Assembly: GCA_965220505.1 (NCBI GenBank)
Contig: CBDCQE010000001.1
Span: 2,294,001-2,358,000, forward strand
Length of the DNA: 64,000 bases
Direction of reading: 5' to 3'
Source of the DNA: Bin87 sp965220505
GTDB lineage: Bacteria; Chloroflexota; Dehalococcoidia; Lucifugimonadales; UBA3495
In this document: positions 1 to 8,587 of the stretch, piece after piece
Position numbering within the stretch: position 1 is the stretch's first letter
Layout: every line of letters begins with the position of its first letter
Notes under the pieces: generated by a model
The model's database searches: none
Seen by the model: the letters and a program-made list of their open reading frames with translations, nothing else
What the model was told of the DNA's origin: nothing
Translations under genes and position numbers: made by a program

Positions 1-2
1 AC

Positions 3-500
3 GGGTTAGGCCTCGGCGTATCCTTCGTGCCCTCGGAGCAGGTGGCGAGCATCACCGAAAAATACCTCCACTGGTGCGACGAGGCCGGCTGGCAGCCGGA
101 ACCGGACCAGTTGGTGTTTCGCGGCAGCATCTACCTGGCCGAAACCGACCGCCAGGCGCAGGACTGGTTCAACGCGCAAACCGACCAGGGCCGCGCCCCC
201 GGCATGGCTCTGCGCTCCTCCGTGTCCCAGGTGATCCAGGCCTCCCGGGCCGGCCAGGACGTTGACTACCGCAACGTGTTTGCCGGCAGCGCCAGCGGCG
301 ACATCGTGGGCGGAGCGCCCGGCCTCACCTTCGTCGGCGGGCCCGACACCGTGTTCGAGCAGATCAAGGACTACCACGACCGGTGCGGCACCGGAGTCAT
401 CGATCTCTTCTTCCAGCAGCCCAGCCTGACCCATCGGGACGTGATGGCCGAGATCGACCTGTTCGGTCGCGAGGTGCTGCCTCGCCTCAAGGAACTGTAA
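3..500 (+). CDS. LLM-class flavin-dependent oxidoreductase, C-terminal part (5' truncated by window edge)
   Basis: The frame is open from the window edge, so the N-terminus lies outside; 165 residues remain. The tail (FEQIKDYHDRCGTGVIDLFF, then EVLPRLKEL) is the usual C-terminal end of bacterial luciferase-like monooxygenases, where the last helix of the TIM barrel contains an aspartate/glutamate-rich stretch before a Leu-rich end. Members use FMN or F420 to oxidise small organic substrates; the substrate here cannot be told. The next gene starts 3 bases downstream on the same strand, so the two are probably cotranscribed. Three complete members of the same family lie elsewhere in the window (13.4, 35.3 and 37.4 kb). 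Confidence 0.75.
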   Translation, partial: GLGLGVSFVPSEQVASITEKYLHWCDEAGWQPEPDQLVFRGSIYLAETDRQAQDWFNAQTDQGRAPGMALRSSVSQVIQASRAGQDVDYRNVFAGSASGDIVGGAPGLTFVGGPDTVFEQIKDYHDRCGTGVIDLFFQQPSLTHRDVMAEIDLFGREVLPRLKEL

Positions 501-503
501 CCC

Positions 504-1073
504 ATGGCTTCTGACCAATTGCGCGAGACCGTAGTCATCGTCGACGAACCGGAGCGTTCTTCCGCCCTTCGGGACGGACTGGCGCAACGGTGGGTGGTGC
601 TGGAACCGCGCCTGGACGACTTCGGACCCGTGGCGGAAGACCAGGTGGGCGCCGCGGTCGCACCGCTGGCCTCAGGACCATACGGGCTTATCGGCGTTTC
701 CTCCGCCGCGTCGGTCGCCATCCGCCATGCCCTGCAATCGCCGGAGAGCATAGCAGCGCTGGTTCTGATTTCGCCCCTGGCGGTACGGCCCGCTGGAGCG
801 CCGGCGGGATCTACCCACGACCTGGAGTCGCGGCTCCCCGATATCCAGTGCCCTACGCTCGCGGTGTTCGGACAGGCGGACGGCACAATCGACCCGGTAG
901 CCCCCAGCCTGTACCGGAGCCGCATCCCCAACTGCAACGTCGCTTTCGTCTACGGCGCCGGTCACGACATCGGCGCCGAACGCCCGGAGGCGTTGTTGAA
1001 CCTCGTCGCGGATTACCTGGAAAGGCGCGAGACCTTCATCGTGCAGCACCGCAGCGGCGCCATAAATCCCTGA
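504..1073 (+). CDS. small alpha/beta-hydrolase-like protein
   Basis: This 189-residue protein has the order of an alpha/beta hydrolase: a nucleophile-elbow-like GVSSA near residue 64, the segment ALVLISPLAV after it, an acid-bearing strand TLAVFGQADGTID, and a late GAGHDIG with the expected catalytic histidine. The elbow departs from the usual G-x-S-x-G at its last Gly, so activity is uncertain. It is shorter than typical family members (250-300 residues) and seems to lack most of the lid. It follows the flavin monooxygenase fragment with a 3-base gap and an AAGGA sequence inside the end of that gene, which suggests they act in one catabolic unit. Substrate unknown. Confidence 0.6.
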   Translation: MASDQLRETVVIVDEPERSSALRDGLAQRWVVLEPRLDDFGPVAEDQVGAAVAPLASGPYGLIGVSSAASVAIRHALQSPESIAALVLISPLAVRPAGAPAGSTHDLESRLPDIQCPTLAVFGQADGTIDPVAPSLYRSRIPNCNVAFVYGAGHDIGAERPEALLNLVADYLERRETFIVQHRSGAINP

Positions 1074-1082
1074 TCGCAGCCG

Positions 1083-1619
1083 CTAATCGTCTGTCGAACC
1101 CGCCCGTTCCCGCTGCCCTTCCTGTAGCTCGTCGATCTGCTCGCGGGTCCGGCCGTAGATCTGCGGCACGTCCCAGCCCTGCATCCCGGCGTAGGTGTCG
1201 ATCTGCGAGCGGTGGTGCACCTCATGTTCCACCATCATCATCAGAACCCGCCACCCGCTGAGCATGCCGTCGGTGTCGATCATCTGGATGCGCCGGGTCA
1301 GCCACTCAGCCGGCGTGCCATCGATGCGGGCGCGAAACTCTTCCAGCGACGCCTGCAACGCCGGGACCCAATCGTCCAGCGACGCGGTGCTGGGAACCTC
1401 CCAGTCGTACAACCAACCCTCATTGCGGTAGGCCCGGGCAAAATACATCCGCGACTCGCAGATGTGATGCACGATCTGCGCGATGCTCCACGCGTTCTCA
1501 CCCTCTCCCGCCGGCGGGGCCCACGACTCGGCCGGTTTGGGCAGGGCGTGAATGTCCCGCACCGTGCGCCGGTGGATGCCCTCGAAATAACTCAGGAATG
1601 CCTGTGGATCGTTCAGCAT
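1083..1619 (-). CDS. DinB-family protein
   Basis: A 178-residue four-helix-bundle protein of the DinB/YfiT type. The metal-binding histidines are visible as IVHHICES near residue 50 and EHEVHHRSQ near residue 132, the typical three-His arrangement that binds a divalent metal. The family includes thiol-dependent transferases (bacillithiol, mycothiol) and many proteins of unknown role; nothing here identifies the substrate. Its start overlaps the last 7 bases of the Uma2 gene upstream on the same strand, so translation is probably coupled. It ends tail to tail with the alpha/beta hydrolase. Confidence 0.8.
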   Translation of the reverse strand: MLNDPQAFLSYFEGIHRRTVRDIHALPKPAESWAPPAGEGENAWSIAQIVHHICESRMYFARAYRNEGWLYDWEVPSTASLDDWVPALQASLEEFRARIDGTPAEWLTRRIQMIDTDGMLSGWRVLMMMVEHEVHHRSQIDTYAGMQGWDVPQIYGRTREQIDELQEGQRERAGSTDD

Positions 1620-2401
1620 GGGCCGGCATCTCCTTGTGTTTCATTTTCTTCGCCGTTTCTCCGGCGCAGCAGTTCCTGCAGCCGTTCGACTTCTTCCCAA
1701 GCCGCGTCTCGCTGGTCCTGGACCGCGATTGCATACGCTTGTTCCGCCCGCCAATTCCGGTCGTATGTTTGGGTGGACGGGTCATACACCCGGGGCCAGC
1801 CGTCATCCCAGCACAGGCTGATGCCCAGCAGCGGGCTGTACACCTTGAGGATGCCGTCGGGTTCGCGGGTTTGCGGCAGCTCCCGATACTCCCCGTCAAC
1901 CAGTTCACCGCCCCATATCGGCTGCCCATGATACCGCCCGCCAGTGGGGTCAAAGCGCCAGAATTCCGGGATGCCGATGGCGGCATAGATGGCAGGTTTA
2001 CGGTTGACGTCTGCGCTGGCGGTACTCTCGGATGCGATTTCCATTGCCCAGTCGGGCGGCTTCCCGACCTCCCAGGGCAGATAGATTTTGCGGGGTCGAA
2101 TCGCCACCGCGTCCACGCCAAAGGCCAGATAGATGTCGGGCGCAGCCCGCACGTTCAGGTTGCTCGGGTCGTAGCAGATAAAGGTTTCATTATCCAGAAA
2201 CACGTCGGGGCGCTGGTTGAAGTCGGTGAAACGAGCGCGGAAGAGGCCAAGTATTTCCGCCAGTTCTAGGTTCTGTTCCATGGCGTCGGGGGTCACATTC
2301 TTCTCATTGGGGTCGAACTCCAGGCTGGCGTAGTCAATCTCGCCCTGCCGGCGGTAGGGCAGCATATTTGCGCCGCTGGGTGTCTTGGGGGACGTCATCA
2401 T
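1613..2401 (-). CDS. Uma2-family putative restriction-endonuclease-like protein (DUF820)
   Basis: This 262-residue protein carries the Uma2 core: APDIYLAFGVD, then WEVGKPPDWAMEIASESTA, then YAAIGIPEFWRFDP. These are the D and E positions of a PD-(D/E)XK fold and the conserved strand after the catalytic helix. The C-terminus (about residue 220 on) is a charged helix rich in R and E. I chose the ATG at 2401; an upstream reading extends to 2476 but would run into the divergent GMC gene. The family is abundant in Chloroflexi and cyanobacteria, and its biological role is unsettled. It is one of nine copies in this window and belongs to a long-form subgroup with those at 12.5 and 22.1 kb. Confidence 0.85.
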   Translation of the reverse strand: MMTSPKTPSGANMLPYRRQGEIDYASLEFDPNEKNVTPDAMEQNLELAEILGLFRARFTDFNQRPDVFLDNETFICYDPSNLNVRAAPDIYLAFGVDAVAIRPRKIYLPWEVGKPPDWAMEIASESTASADVNRKPAIYAAIGIPEFWRFDPTGGRYHGQPIWGGELVDGEYRELPQTREPDGILKVYSPLLGISLCWDDGWPRVYDPSTQTYDRNWRAEQAYAIAVQDQRDAAWEEVERLQELLRRRNGEENETQGDAGPC

Positions 2402-2474
2402 CCAACTCCCGGCCAGGCCGATTGTGCCGATAGTGTAGAATCGGGCAACCCAAACCGCAAGCGAGGGCCTAGCC

Positions 2475-4010
2475 ATGAAATATGACGTGATTGTTGTGGG
2501 CTCCGGTTCCGCCGGGTCCGTGGTCGCCAGCAGATTGTCCGAGGACCCCAGCCGTTCGGTCCTGCTCCTGGAGGCCGGCCAGGACTATCCCAACGCGGAA
2601 CATCTCCCCGACGTCGTCCGCGACGGCTACTCCAACGAGGGCGAGCAGCCCGGATCGCCGGTCTCCTGGAATCTGCACGGCACCATCAACGACCAGCAGG
2701 GCGAGATCAACATCGCCCAGGGCAAGGTCATCGGCGGTTCCGGCTCCATCAATGGCCAGGTCTACCTGCGCGGCCTGCCCGAGGACTTCGAGCGGTGGGA
2801 ATCCTTCGGCAACGAGGAGTGGTCATACCTGAAGGTCCTGCCCTTCTTCCGCAAGGCCGAAACCGATCTGGATATCCAGGACGACTTCCACGGCAGCGAC
2901 GGCCCGATACCCATCATCCGGCGCGAGAGCCAGCCCTGGCCCGACGTGCAGAAGGCCTTCCACGCCGCCGCCATGGAGCGCGGCTACACGTACAACCCCG
3001 ACCTCAACGGGCCCGACTCCGACGGCATCGGCGCAATCCCGATGAACAACCAGGACGGCGTCCGCATGAGCACGGCCATCACCCACCTCAACCCGGTGCG
3101 CCATCGTCTCAACCTGACCGTCAAGGGCAATGTCTTCGTGCGCCGCGTGCTGTTCGACGGAACCCAGGTGTCCGGCGTCGAGGTCGAGAGCGGCGGCGAG
3201 ATCTTCGCCGTTGCAGCTGACCGGGTCGTGCTCAGCGCCGGCGCGCTGAAATCTCCCCACATCCTCATGCTCTCGGGTGTAGGCCCACGGGATCAGCTCA
3301 CGTCGTTTGGCATACCGGTCATACAGGAACTGCCCGGGGTAGGTCAGAACCTGTTCAACCATCCCATGGGCAACGTTTCCTTCCGCGTCAAGGACAACGT
3401 CGAGCTACACGCCAACTCCGGCGCCCTGCGCTTCGGCCTGCGCGTTACCTCCGAGGCTCCCTCGTACCCCAACGACGTCATGCTGCACACCCTGGGCGTG
3501 TTCAACGTCATGACCGGCGAGCATCTACCCGACCGCACCGCCCGCATCGCCTGCGCCCTGGAGTTGCCCGACGGCTCCGGCTGGGTGCGCCTGGCGTCCT
3601 CGGATCCGACCCAGCAGCCGGAGATCAACTACCGTTACTTCCACAACGAGAACGACATGCGCCGCATGCGCGACGCCGTGCGGCTGGCCGCGGACATGCT
3701 GGAGTCAGAGGCATACCACGACGTGATCGACCACCGCACCGCCCCCGCGGATGACGTGCTGTCCGACAACAACGCCCTGGACGCCTGGATCCGCCAGACC
3801 GTCGGCACCTCCCGCCACGTCTCCGGCACCTGCCGCATCGGCCCCGACAACGACCCCATGGCCGTGACTGATCAGCAGTGCCGCGTGCGTGGAGTCCAGG
3901 GCCTGTGGGTCGCCGACTCGTCAATCATGCCCCAGGTCACCCGCGCCAACACCAACGCCACCGCCATCATGATCGGCGAGCGCGTCGCCGACTGGATAGC
4001 AGGGTCATAG
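2475..4010 (+). CDS. GMC-family FAD-dependent oxidoreductase (choline dehydrogenase-like)
   Basis: The protein has 511 residues, normal for glucose-methanol-choline oxidoreductases. The N-terminus shows the Rossmann FAD motif GSGSAGSVVASRL at residues 9-21 followed by LLLEAG. The second signature GALKSPHILMLSGVGP lies near residue 257. The C-terminal catalytic region SRHVSGTCRIG carries the active-site histidine, followed by LWVADSSIMPQ and TRANTNATAIMIGE, which holds the usual second catalytic Asn/His position. Members oxidise alcohols with FAD as hydride acceptor; the specific alcohol is not evident. The gene stands alone, divergent from Uma2 and DinB. A cytoplasmic location is likely since no signal peptide is seen. 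Confidence 0.92.
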   Translation: MKYDVIVVGSGSAGSVVASRLSEDPSRSVLLLEAGQDYPNAEHLPDVVRDGYSNEGEQPGSPVSWNLHGTINDQQGEINIAQGKVIGGSGSINGQVYLRGLPEDFERWESFGNEEWSYLKVLPFFRKAETDLDIQDDFHGSDGPIPIIRRESQPWPDVQKAFHAAAMERGYTYNPDLNGPDSDGIGAIPMNNQDGVRMSTAITHLNPVRHRLNLTVKGNVFVRRVLFDGTQVSGVEVESGGEIFAVAADRVVLSAGALKSPHILMLSGVGPRDQLTSFGIPVIQELPGVGQNLFNHPMGNVSFRVKDNVELHANSGALRFGLRVTSEAPSYPNDVMLHTLGVFNVMTGEHLPDRTARIACALELPDGSGWVRLASSDPTQQPEINYRYFHNENDMRRMRDAVRLAADMLESEAYHDVIDHRTAPADDVLSDNNALDAWIRQTVGTSRHVSGTCRIGPDNDPMAVTDQQCRVRGVQGLWVADSSIMPQVTRANTNATAIMIGERVADWIAGS

Positions 4011-4055
4011 CGTCCGTGCTAACATACCGGCCAGAACCACGATGACAGGTATCTT

Positions 4056-4289
4056 ATGGACCCGCAAACCTACATACTGATCGGTGTCTCCGTTACGCTC
4101 GTCCTTTCTCTACTGGCCGGCGCCTTCGCGCTGGGCAAACTGTTCCAGCGCGTCGATACGATATCGACCAGGCTCGACCAACTGACGGCGGAGGTCCGAC
4201 GGACCAATGACACCGTCATTGCCCTGGCCAACCATCGCCACGATGTTGACGGCAACATCTTGTTCATCGTGCCCAGCGGCAGCGATTAG
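4056..4289 (+). CDS. small single-span membrane protein with coil and HRHDVDG motif (copy 1)
   Basis: A 77-residue protein with one N-terminal membrane segment (about residues 7-28), a short amphipathic coil (KLFQRVDTISTRLDQLTAEV), and a C-terminal motif NHRHDVDGNILF. The function is unknown. The next gene is a tandem duplicate with the same beginning (MDPQTY.LIGVSVTL) and end (ANHRHDVDGNILF.VPSG.D), differing mainly by an insertion in the coil. A more distant relative of the same plan lies at 59498. The gene follows the GMC oxidoreductase by 45 bases and could be read with it. Confidence 0.6.
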   Translation: MDPQTYILIGVSVTLVLSLLAGAFALGKLFQRVDTISTRLDQLTAEVRRTNDTVIALANHRHDVDGNILFIVPSGSD

Positions 4290-4313
4290 ACTACATCGCG
4301 CTGAATACACCTT

Positions 4314-4589
4314 ATGGACCCGCAAACCTACGCGCTGATCGGCGTTTCCGTAACGCTTGGGCTGCTCCTGCTAGGCGGCGCCTTTGGGCTCGGCAAATTG
4401 TTCCAACGGGTAGATACGCTGTTCCAGCGCGTCGATACGTTGGACGAGCGCTTGGATAAGCTAACGGACGAAGTCCGGCAACTGGCCGCCGAAGTCCGAC
4501 GGACCAACGAGATCGTGGTTGCACTGGCCAACCATCGCCACGATGTCGACGGCAACATCTTGTTCACCGTGCCCAGCGGCGGCGATTAG
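4314..4589 (+). CDS. small single-span membrane protein with coil and HRHDVDG motif (copy 2)
   Basis: This 91-residue protein is a tandem copy of the preceding gene. The membrane segment spans about residues 7-28. The coil is longer by two seven-residue steps (FQRVDTLFQRVDTLDERLDK) before EVRQLAAEVRRTNEIV and the shared tail ANHRHDVDGNILF. The starts are preceded by almost the same bases, so the duplication included the leader. The lengthened coil suggests expansion by heptad slippage. No function is known; a membrane-anchored coiled-coil scaffold is one possibility (inference). Confidence 0.6.
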   Translation: MDPQTYALIGVSVTLGLLLLGGAFGLGKLFQRVDTLFQRVDTLDERLDKLTDEVRQLAAEVRRTNEIVVALANHRHDVDGNILFTVPSGGD

Positions 4590-4629
4590 ACGGGCAGGAG
4601 GGTTCCGACTCCGCTGGCGCAAACGTCCA

Positions 4630-4668
4630 AACGGCCATTGGCACGAAAAAGTCAATGGCCGTTATTGA
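4630..4668. terminator. bidirectional hairpin terminator
   Basis: An 11-base perfect inverted repeat (AACGGCCATTG at 4630-4640 and CAATGGCCGTT at 4653-4663) sits between two converging genes, the small membrane protein and the amidase. On the plus strand it is followed by TTATT. Position and symmetry fit a shared terminator. Confidence 0.6.
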
Positions 4669-4680
4669 TGCAGTCCCAGC

Positions 4681-6078
4681 CTACACCCGCGGGCGCAGGT
4701 CGTGCTGCGTCGCCCGCTCGTAGGCGTCGCCGACCTGCACCAGCAACGGCTCAGACAGGTGCTTGCCGATGAACTGGATGCTCAGGGGCAGCCCCTCGCC
4801 GTTCAGCCCCGCCGGCAGCGAGATCGTAGGCGCGCCGTTGAAATCGTAGGGGATGGTGAACCGGCCCCACGTCCACTCGTCATCGCCCATGGGCCCGTAC
4901 AGTTCCTCCGGCGTGACCCGACCCGGCGGGGTCGTCATCGACGGACACGCCAACACGTCGATTTCCCCGAATATCCCGGCCAGTATGCCATTGCACGCCA
5001 GCCGTACCTGATTGGCGGCGGCGTAATCTACCGCGTTATAACCGTGCCCCTTCTCCAGCCAGCCCTGGAACCACGGGCCATACTCGTCGGCGCGTGACGG
5101 GTAGGTGTCCCGGTGTGCGGCGGCGGCCTCCGCGGAGCACAGCACGCCCCAGGCCCGCGAGAACGGTAGCGTATCCGGCATCTCTACCGGCACCAGTCGC
5201 GCTCCCATGCTCTCCAGGAGCCCGGCGCCGGCCAGCACTGCCTCGGCCACCTCGCCGTCCACGTCGTCGCCGATGTAACGTTCATCCACGCCGATGCGGA
5301 TTCCGTCGACACCCTTGCCCAGTCCCGACAGCATGGCGGGAACGCGAGCGCGCAGCGACGTCGGATCATTGGCGTCGTAGCCGGCCAACGCTTGCAGCAT
5401 GATGCCGGCGTCCGCCGCGCTGCGGGTCATCGGCCCAACATGGTCCAGCGACTCCGCCAGCGCCAGCACTCCGTACCGACTCACCCTTCCCCAGGTCGGC
5501 TTGATGCCCACCGTGCCGCAGGCCGCCGCCGGAAACCGTATCGACCCACCCGTGTCGCTCCCCAGCGAGCCGTAGCACAGGCCGGCGGCGGTGGCCACTC
5601 CCGAGCCGCTGGACGACGCGCCGGCCCAGCGGTCCGCGCCCCACGGGTTGATCGGGATGTCGAAGGCCGGGTTGTATCCGGCCATCGCGCCCTCGGTGAG
5701 GTTCAGCTTGCCCAGGATGATTGCGCCGGCGTCGTTGAGCTTGCGAACCACCGTGGCATCGAAATCGGGTACGAAGTCCCGCAGCACCTGTGCGCCGCCC
5801 ATGGTAGCAACTCCGCTGGTGAAGCACAGGTCCTTCACCGCAATGGGCACGCCGTGCAGTGAGCCACGGTATCTCCCGGCAGCAATTTCAGCTTCCGCTG
5901 CCCGCGCCGCCGCCATCGCCGGTTCGGCCATGACGGTCGCGTAGCTCTTCAGCTCGCCATCCAGCGCGGCGATACGGTCCAACATCGCCCGGGTCAACTC
6001 GACCGGCGAAATCTCCCGCGACCGGATCCGCTCGGCAACCTCGGTGATGGTCTGGTAGTGCAACGGCGCGTCGGCCAT
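4681..6078 (-). CDS. amidase (amidase-signature family, GatA/AtzF-like)
   Basis: A 465-residue enzyme of the amidase signature family, which hydrolyses C-N amide bonds through a Ser-cisSer-Lys triad. Visible are the catalytic lysine in PIAVKD (K82), the cis-serine in GASSSGSG (residues 153-160), and the nucleophile in GSDTGGSIRFPAA (S179), followed by the conserved GIKPTWGRVSRYG. No gatB or gatC lies nearby and the VOC gene is immediately upstream, so a catabolic amidase is more likely than the Glu-tRNA(Gln) amidotransferase subunit. I took the ATG at 6078, which starts the normal family N-terminus 17 bases after the VOC stop; the frame is open further upstream. Confidence 0.9.
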   Translation of the reverse strand: MADAPLHYQTITEVAERIRSREISPVELTRAMLDRIAALDGELKSYATVMAEPAMAAARAAEAEIAAGRYRGSLHGVPIAVKDLCFTSGVATMGGAQVLRDFVPDFDATVVRKLNDAGAIILGKLNLTEGAMAGYNPAFDIPINPWGADRWAGASSSGSGVATAAGLCYGSLGSDTGGSIRFPAAACGTVGIKPTWGRVSRYGVLALAESLDHVGPMTRSAADAGIMLQALAGYDANDPTSLRARVPAMLSGLGKGVDGIRIGVDERYIGDDVDGEVAEAVLAGAGLLESMGARLVPVEMPDTLPFSRAWGVLCSAEAAAAHRDTYPSRADEYGPWFQGWLEKGHGYNAVDYAAANQVRLACNGILAGIFGEIDVLACPSMTTPPGRVTPEELYGPMGDDEWTWGRFTIPYDFNGAPTISLPAGLNGEGLPLSIQFIGKHLSEPLLVQVGDAYERATQHDLRPRV

Positions 6079-6095
6079 AGCATTGCTCCTGCCGG

Positions 6096-6491
6096 CTAGG
6101 GCGCGGGCTGCACCAACTCGATCAGCACGTCGTCCGGCCCCTCGATGTAAGACAGCTTGGAGCCGGTGGGCGTCTCGGTGATGGGCAGCACCGTGCGGAT
6201 GCCGGCGGCGGTGAGCCGTTCCATCTCCGCCTCCAGGTCCTCCACGTCGAACCCAAAGTGCTCCAGCCCCAGCCGGTTCAGCTCGGCAACGGCGCGCTCG
6301 TCGGACGATCCCGGCGGCTTGGACGACACGTTCAGCCGGCACTGCCCGCCCATCTCCATGCCGATGGTGATGGTGCGCGGCATCACCTCTCGCTCCGAGA
6401 CGATGCGCGCGTTGAAGTGCTTCTCGTACCACGCCGCCGTGGCGTGGGGATCAGCGGCGCGGATGTGCACGTGGTTGATGCGGTATTCCAT
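6096..6491 (-). CDS. VOC-family (glyoxalase/dioxygenase-fold) protein
   Basis: This 131-residue protein has the vicinal-oxygen-chelate fold order: a first metal-ligand histidine in NHVHIRA near residue 8, a second in EHFGFDVEDLE in the middle, and a terminal glutamate in LIELVQ. Such proteins bind a divalent metal and act as lyases, isomerases or dioxygenases; the length equals a single paired beta-alpha-beta3 unit set. The start at 6491 is supported by AGGAGG about 8 bases upstream. It lies between a Uma2 gene (32-base gap) and the amidase (17-base gap), all on one strand, so they may form one transcript. Confidence 0.82.
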   Translation of the reverse strand: MEYRINHVHIRAADPHATAAWYEKHFNARIVSEREVMPRTITIGMEMGGQCRLNVSSKPPGSSDERAVAELNRLGLEHFGFDVEDLEAEMERLTAAGIRTVLPITETPTGSKLSYIEGPDDVLIELVQPAP

Positions 6492-6523
6492 ATTTGTCCT
6501 CCTGACGTGTTTGCGGAACGAAA

Positions 6524-7081
6524 TCAGTAGGTAAAAATGTCGGCCACCGGGCAGGAGAAGCCCGGCAGAACCGGCTCGCAAGTAAGCGTATCGTTGACGC
6601 CAAACCGCTGAGTTCCGCCGCCCTCGTATCTGGCGACAATCTCCCTCGTGGCGATGTATGCCGTCAGAACCAGGCGCACGCCGGCGTCCAGCCACATCCG
6701 AGCCCGGGCTTCCGCCTCCGCTACACTATACCCGCGCGAAATCACCTCTACTACCAGGTCAGGGATGAGGCCGGCGACGTATCCCCGCTCCGGCAAGGGT
6801 TCGGTGATGCGCTCGCGGGCAATGATGGCATAGTCGGCGGCGCGCACGGTGTCTGGGTTTTGCTCAACGAAAATTCCCGTTCCCGACGTTCTCACAAAAC
6901 CCAGGTTGTTCTGCCTGATGAATGCTCCAATCGGCCAGCCGATGTTGTCAACGACAATCCCGTGCGTTATCCCCGGCGGTGTCATTTCAATTAACTCTCC
7001 CCGAACCAACTCGTAGCGCTTGCCATCGTCGGCCATTACCAACAGGTCGTCGGCGGTGAGTAGTTTTGGGGCGGTAGTCAT
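6524..7081 (-). CDS. Uma2-family protein, short form, with the expected catalytic lysine replaced
   Basis: The 185-residue protein follows the classic Uma2 plan: RYELVRGELIEMTPPGITHG, RAADYAIIARER, IPDLVVEVIS, then a helix and DAGVRLVLTAYIATREI. In most relatives the helix after the PDLVVEV strand has a lysine (E-x-K-type) two turns before the YxxAGV segment; here the matching stretch reads EAEARARMWLDAGV with only arginines, so nuclease chemistry may be lost. It stands upstream of the VOC and amidase genes. The role is unknown; it is one of nine Uma2 members here. Confidence 0.78.
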   Translation of the reverse strand: MTTAPKLLTADDLLVMADDGKRYELVRGELIEMTPPGITHGIVVDNIGWPIGAFIRQNNLGFVRTSGTGIFVEQNPDTVRAADYAIIARERITEPLPERGYVAGLIPDLVVEVISRGYSVAEAEARARMWLDAGVRLVLTAYIATREIVARYEGGGTQRFGVNDTLTCEPVLPGFSCPVADIFTY

Positions 7082-7273
7082 TGCCGTCCTCCATTGCCTT
7101 CATCCCCGGTCGGGATGCCGCTTTGCTGGAGCATGTTCATTGCGCCAACCGAAGGGTAGCACAGTATAGCGTACCCCTGCCTCGCGTTCCGGTTGCCCCC
7201 GTTCGGCGCCGTTGCTACACTGGCCGCGCACACAATCGTCACCGAGTCTGACCCAACGTTCCAGGAGGAAATC

Positions 7274-7891
7274 ATGATCTACGAAGTACGCACCTACGAC
7301 CTCAAGCCCGGCGCCGTTCCCCAGGCCGAGGAAGCCTTTGCCGAGGCCCTGCCCCACCGCGAAAAGTACTCGCCCATCGCCGCCTTCTGGCACACCGAGA
7401 TTGGCCCGCTGAACCAGATCATCCACGTCTGGGGCTACGAAAACATGGAGGAGCGCAACCGCATACGTGCCGAGGCCGGCCAGGACCCCAACTGGCCGCC
7501 CAAGATCACCCCCGGCAACATCCTCAACATGAACTCCGAGATCTGGAACCCCGCGCCCTTCATGCGTCCCATGGGCGGCGACCAGGCCCTGGGCAACATC
7601 TACGAGATGCGCGTCTACACCTACGAGAACGGCTCCATGCCCGAACTGCTCCGCCGCTGGGAAGAGTCCCTGCCCTACCGCGAGGAGTTCTCCCCCCTGG
7701 CCGCCGGCATGTTCACCGAGTTCGGCGACCTGAACAAGTGGATGCACGTCTGGCCCTACCAGGACCTCAACCACCGCGCCGAAGTCCGCGCCGCCGCCAG
7801 CAAGATCCCCCAGTGGCCCTCCGGCGCCCCCGGCCGCGTGAAACAGGAAAACAAGATCATGGTCCCCGCCAGCTTCTCGCCGATGCACTGA
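7274..7891 (+). CDS. NIPSNAP-family protein with two repeats
   Basis: The 205-residue protein has two NIPSNAP-type ferredoxin-like domains. The first begins MIYEVRTYDLKPG and ends near the WGYENMEER segment. The second begins IYEMRVYTYENGSMPEL and ends at HVWPYQDLNHRAEVR. Each has the family's paired beta strand and the H-W-x-Y pattern. The ATG at 7274 is chosen because GGAGGA lies 5 to 10 bases upstream. NIPSNAP proteins are often found with degradation pathways, but their chemistry is poorly known. No partner is obvious here; the GIY-YIG-like gene begins 9 bases downstream. Confidence 0.85.
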   Translation: MIYEVRTYDLKPGAVPQAEEAFAEALPHREKYSPIAAFWHTEIGPLNQIIHVWGYENMEERNRIRAEAGQDPNWPPKITPGNILNMNSEIWNPAPFMRPMGGDQALGNIYEMRVYTYENGSMPELLRRWEESLPYREEFSPLAAGMFTEFGDLNKWMHVWPYQDLNHRAEVRAAASKIPQWPSGAPGRVKQENKIMVPASFSPMH

Positions 7892-7899
7892 TCGCTCGC

Positions 7900-8577
7900 G
7901 TGAACAGCCGGCGCGCATACCACCTAGCCCGGTTCTACGAGCTACTGGCTCAACTGGAACGCAAAATAGGCGGTGCGCGCCGGCTGTCGAAATGTTCTAG
8001 GCGCATGGGCTGGCCGCGAAGGGGTGTCTATTTCTTTTGTGAGACAGGCGAAGTTCGTACCGATACCGGAGAAGGCCCGCGCATCGTGCGAGTGGGGCAG
8101 TCAACCAACCTTTGGGGACGCCTTAATTTTCACAAAGGCACGGCGAACCCTCCGGGCGGCAGGCACCGGGAATCCGTTTTCCGCGAGATTCTAGGCACAG
8201 CACTGATCACGAAGCACAAGTATTGTTACCCGACTTGGGGGCAACGCGATCCGGATTCCATCGAGGTTAGGGCAAGCGAGCAGCCTATGGAGAGGGCGGT
8301 AAGCGCCACGGTCGGCGATATGCCATTCCTATGGCTGACCGTGGACGACGAGCCGGGGCCAGATAGTTTGCGCAGCTACATCGAGCGCAATGCCATCTCG
8401 CTGCTCAGCAACTATGGGAAGACGCCCATTGACCCGCCGTCGCATGACTGGTTGGGCTATCATAGTGACCGGGAGAGGGTCAGGCTGTCCGGCCTTTGGA
8501 ACTCCAACCACGTTGATGACGACTATCACGCGGCATTTCTGGACACTTTGCAGCAAATGATTGATCGGATGGAGTAA
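7900..8577 (+). CDS. GIY-YIG-like nuclease-domain protein
   Basis: With a GTG start at 7900 this is 225 residues. It resembles a poorly studied GIY-YIG-type family: GVYFF (residues 42-46) for the GIY strand, RIVRVGQS (61-68) for the YIG strand, then LWGRLNFHKG (71-80) with the catalytic-type Arg and His, and RHRESVFREILG (88-99). The C-terminal half (from about residue 130) is not recognisable. Lower GC than its neighbours is visible. Two HEPN-like paralogues follow directly, 10 and 19 bases apart, so nuclease and HEPN-like genes may form a module (inference). The frame is open upstream to 7738 inside the NIPSNAP gene, but that part is shadow coding. Confidence 0.6.
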   Translation: MNSRRAYHLARFYELLAQLERKIGGARRLSKCSRRMGWPRRGVYFFCETGEVRTDTGEGPRIVRVGQSTNLWGRLNFHKGTANPPGGRHRESVFREILGTALITKHKYCYPTWGQRDPDSIEVRASEQPMERAVSATVGDMPFLWLTVDDEPGPDSLRSYIERNAISLLSNYGKTPIDPPSHDWLGYHSDRERVRLSGLWNSNHVDDDYHAAFLDTLQQMIDRME

Positions 8578-8587
8578 CAACAGCCGT

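Noticed and set aside
4681..6078. Glu-tRNA(Gln) amidotransferase subunit GatA
   Set aside because: No gatB or gatC nearby, and the gene sits with a VOC protein, which favours a catabolic amidase.
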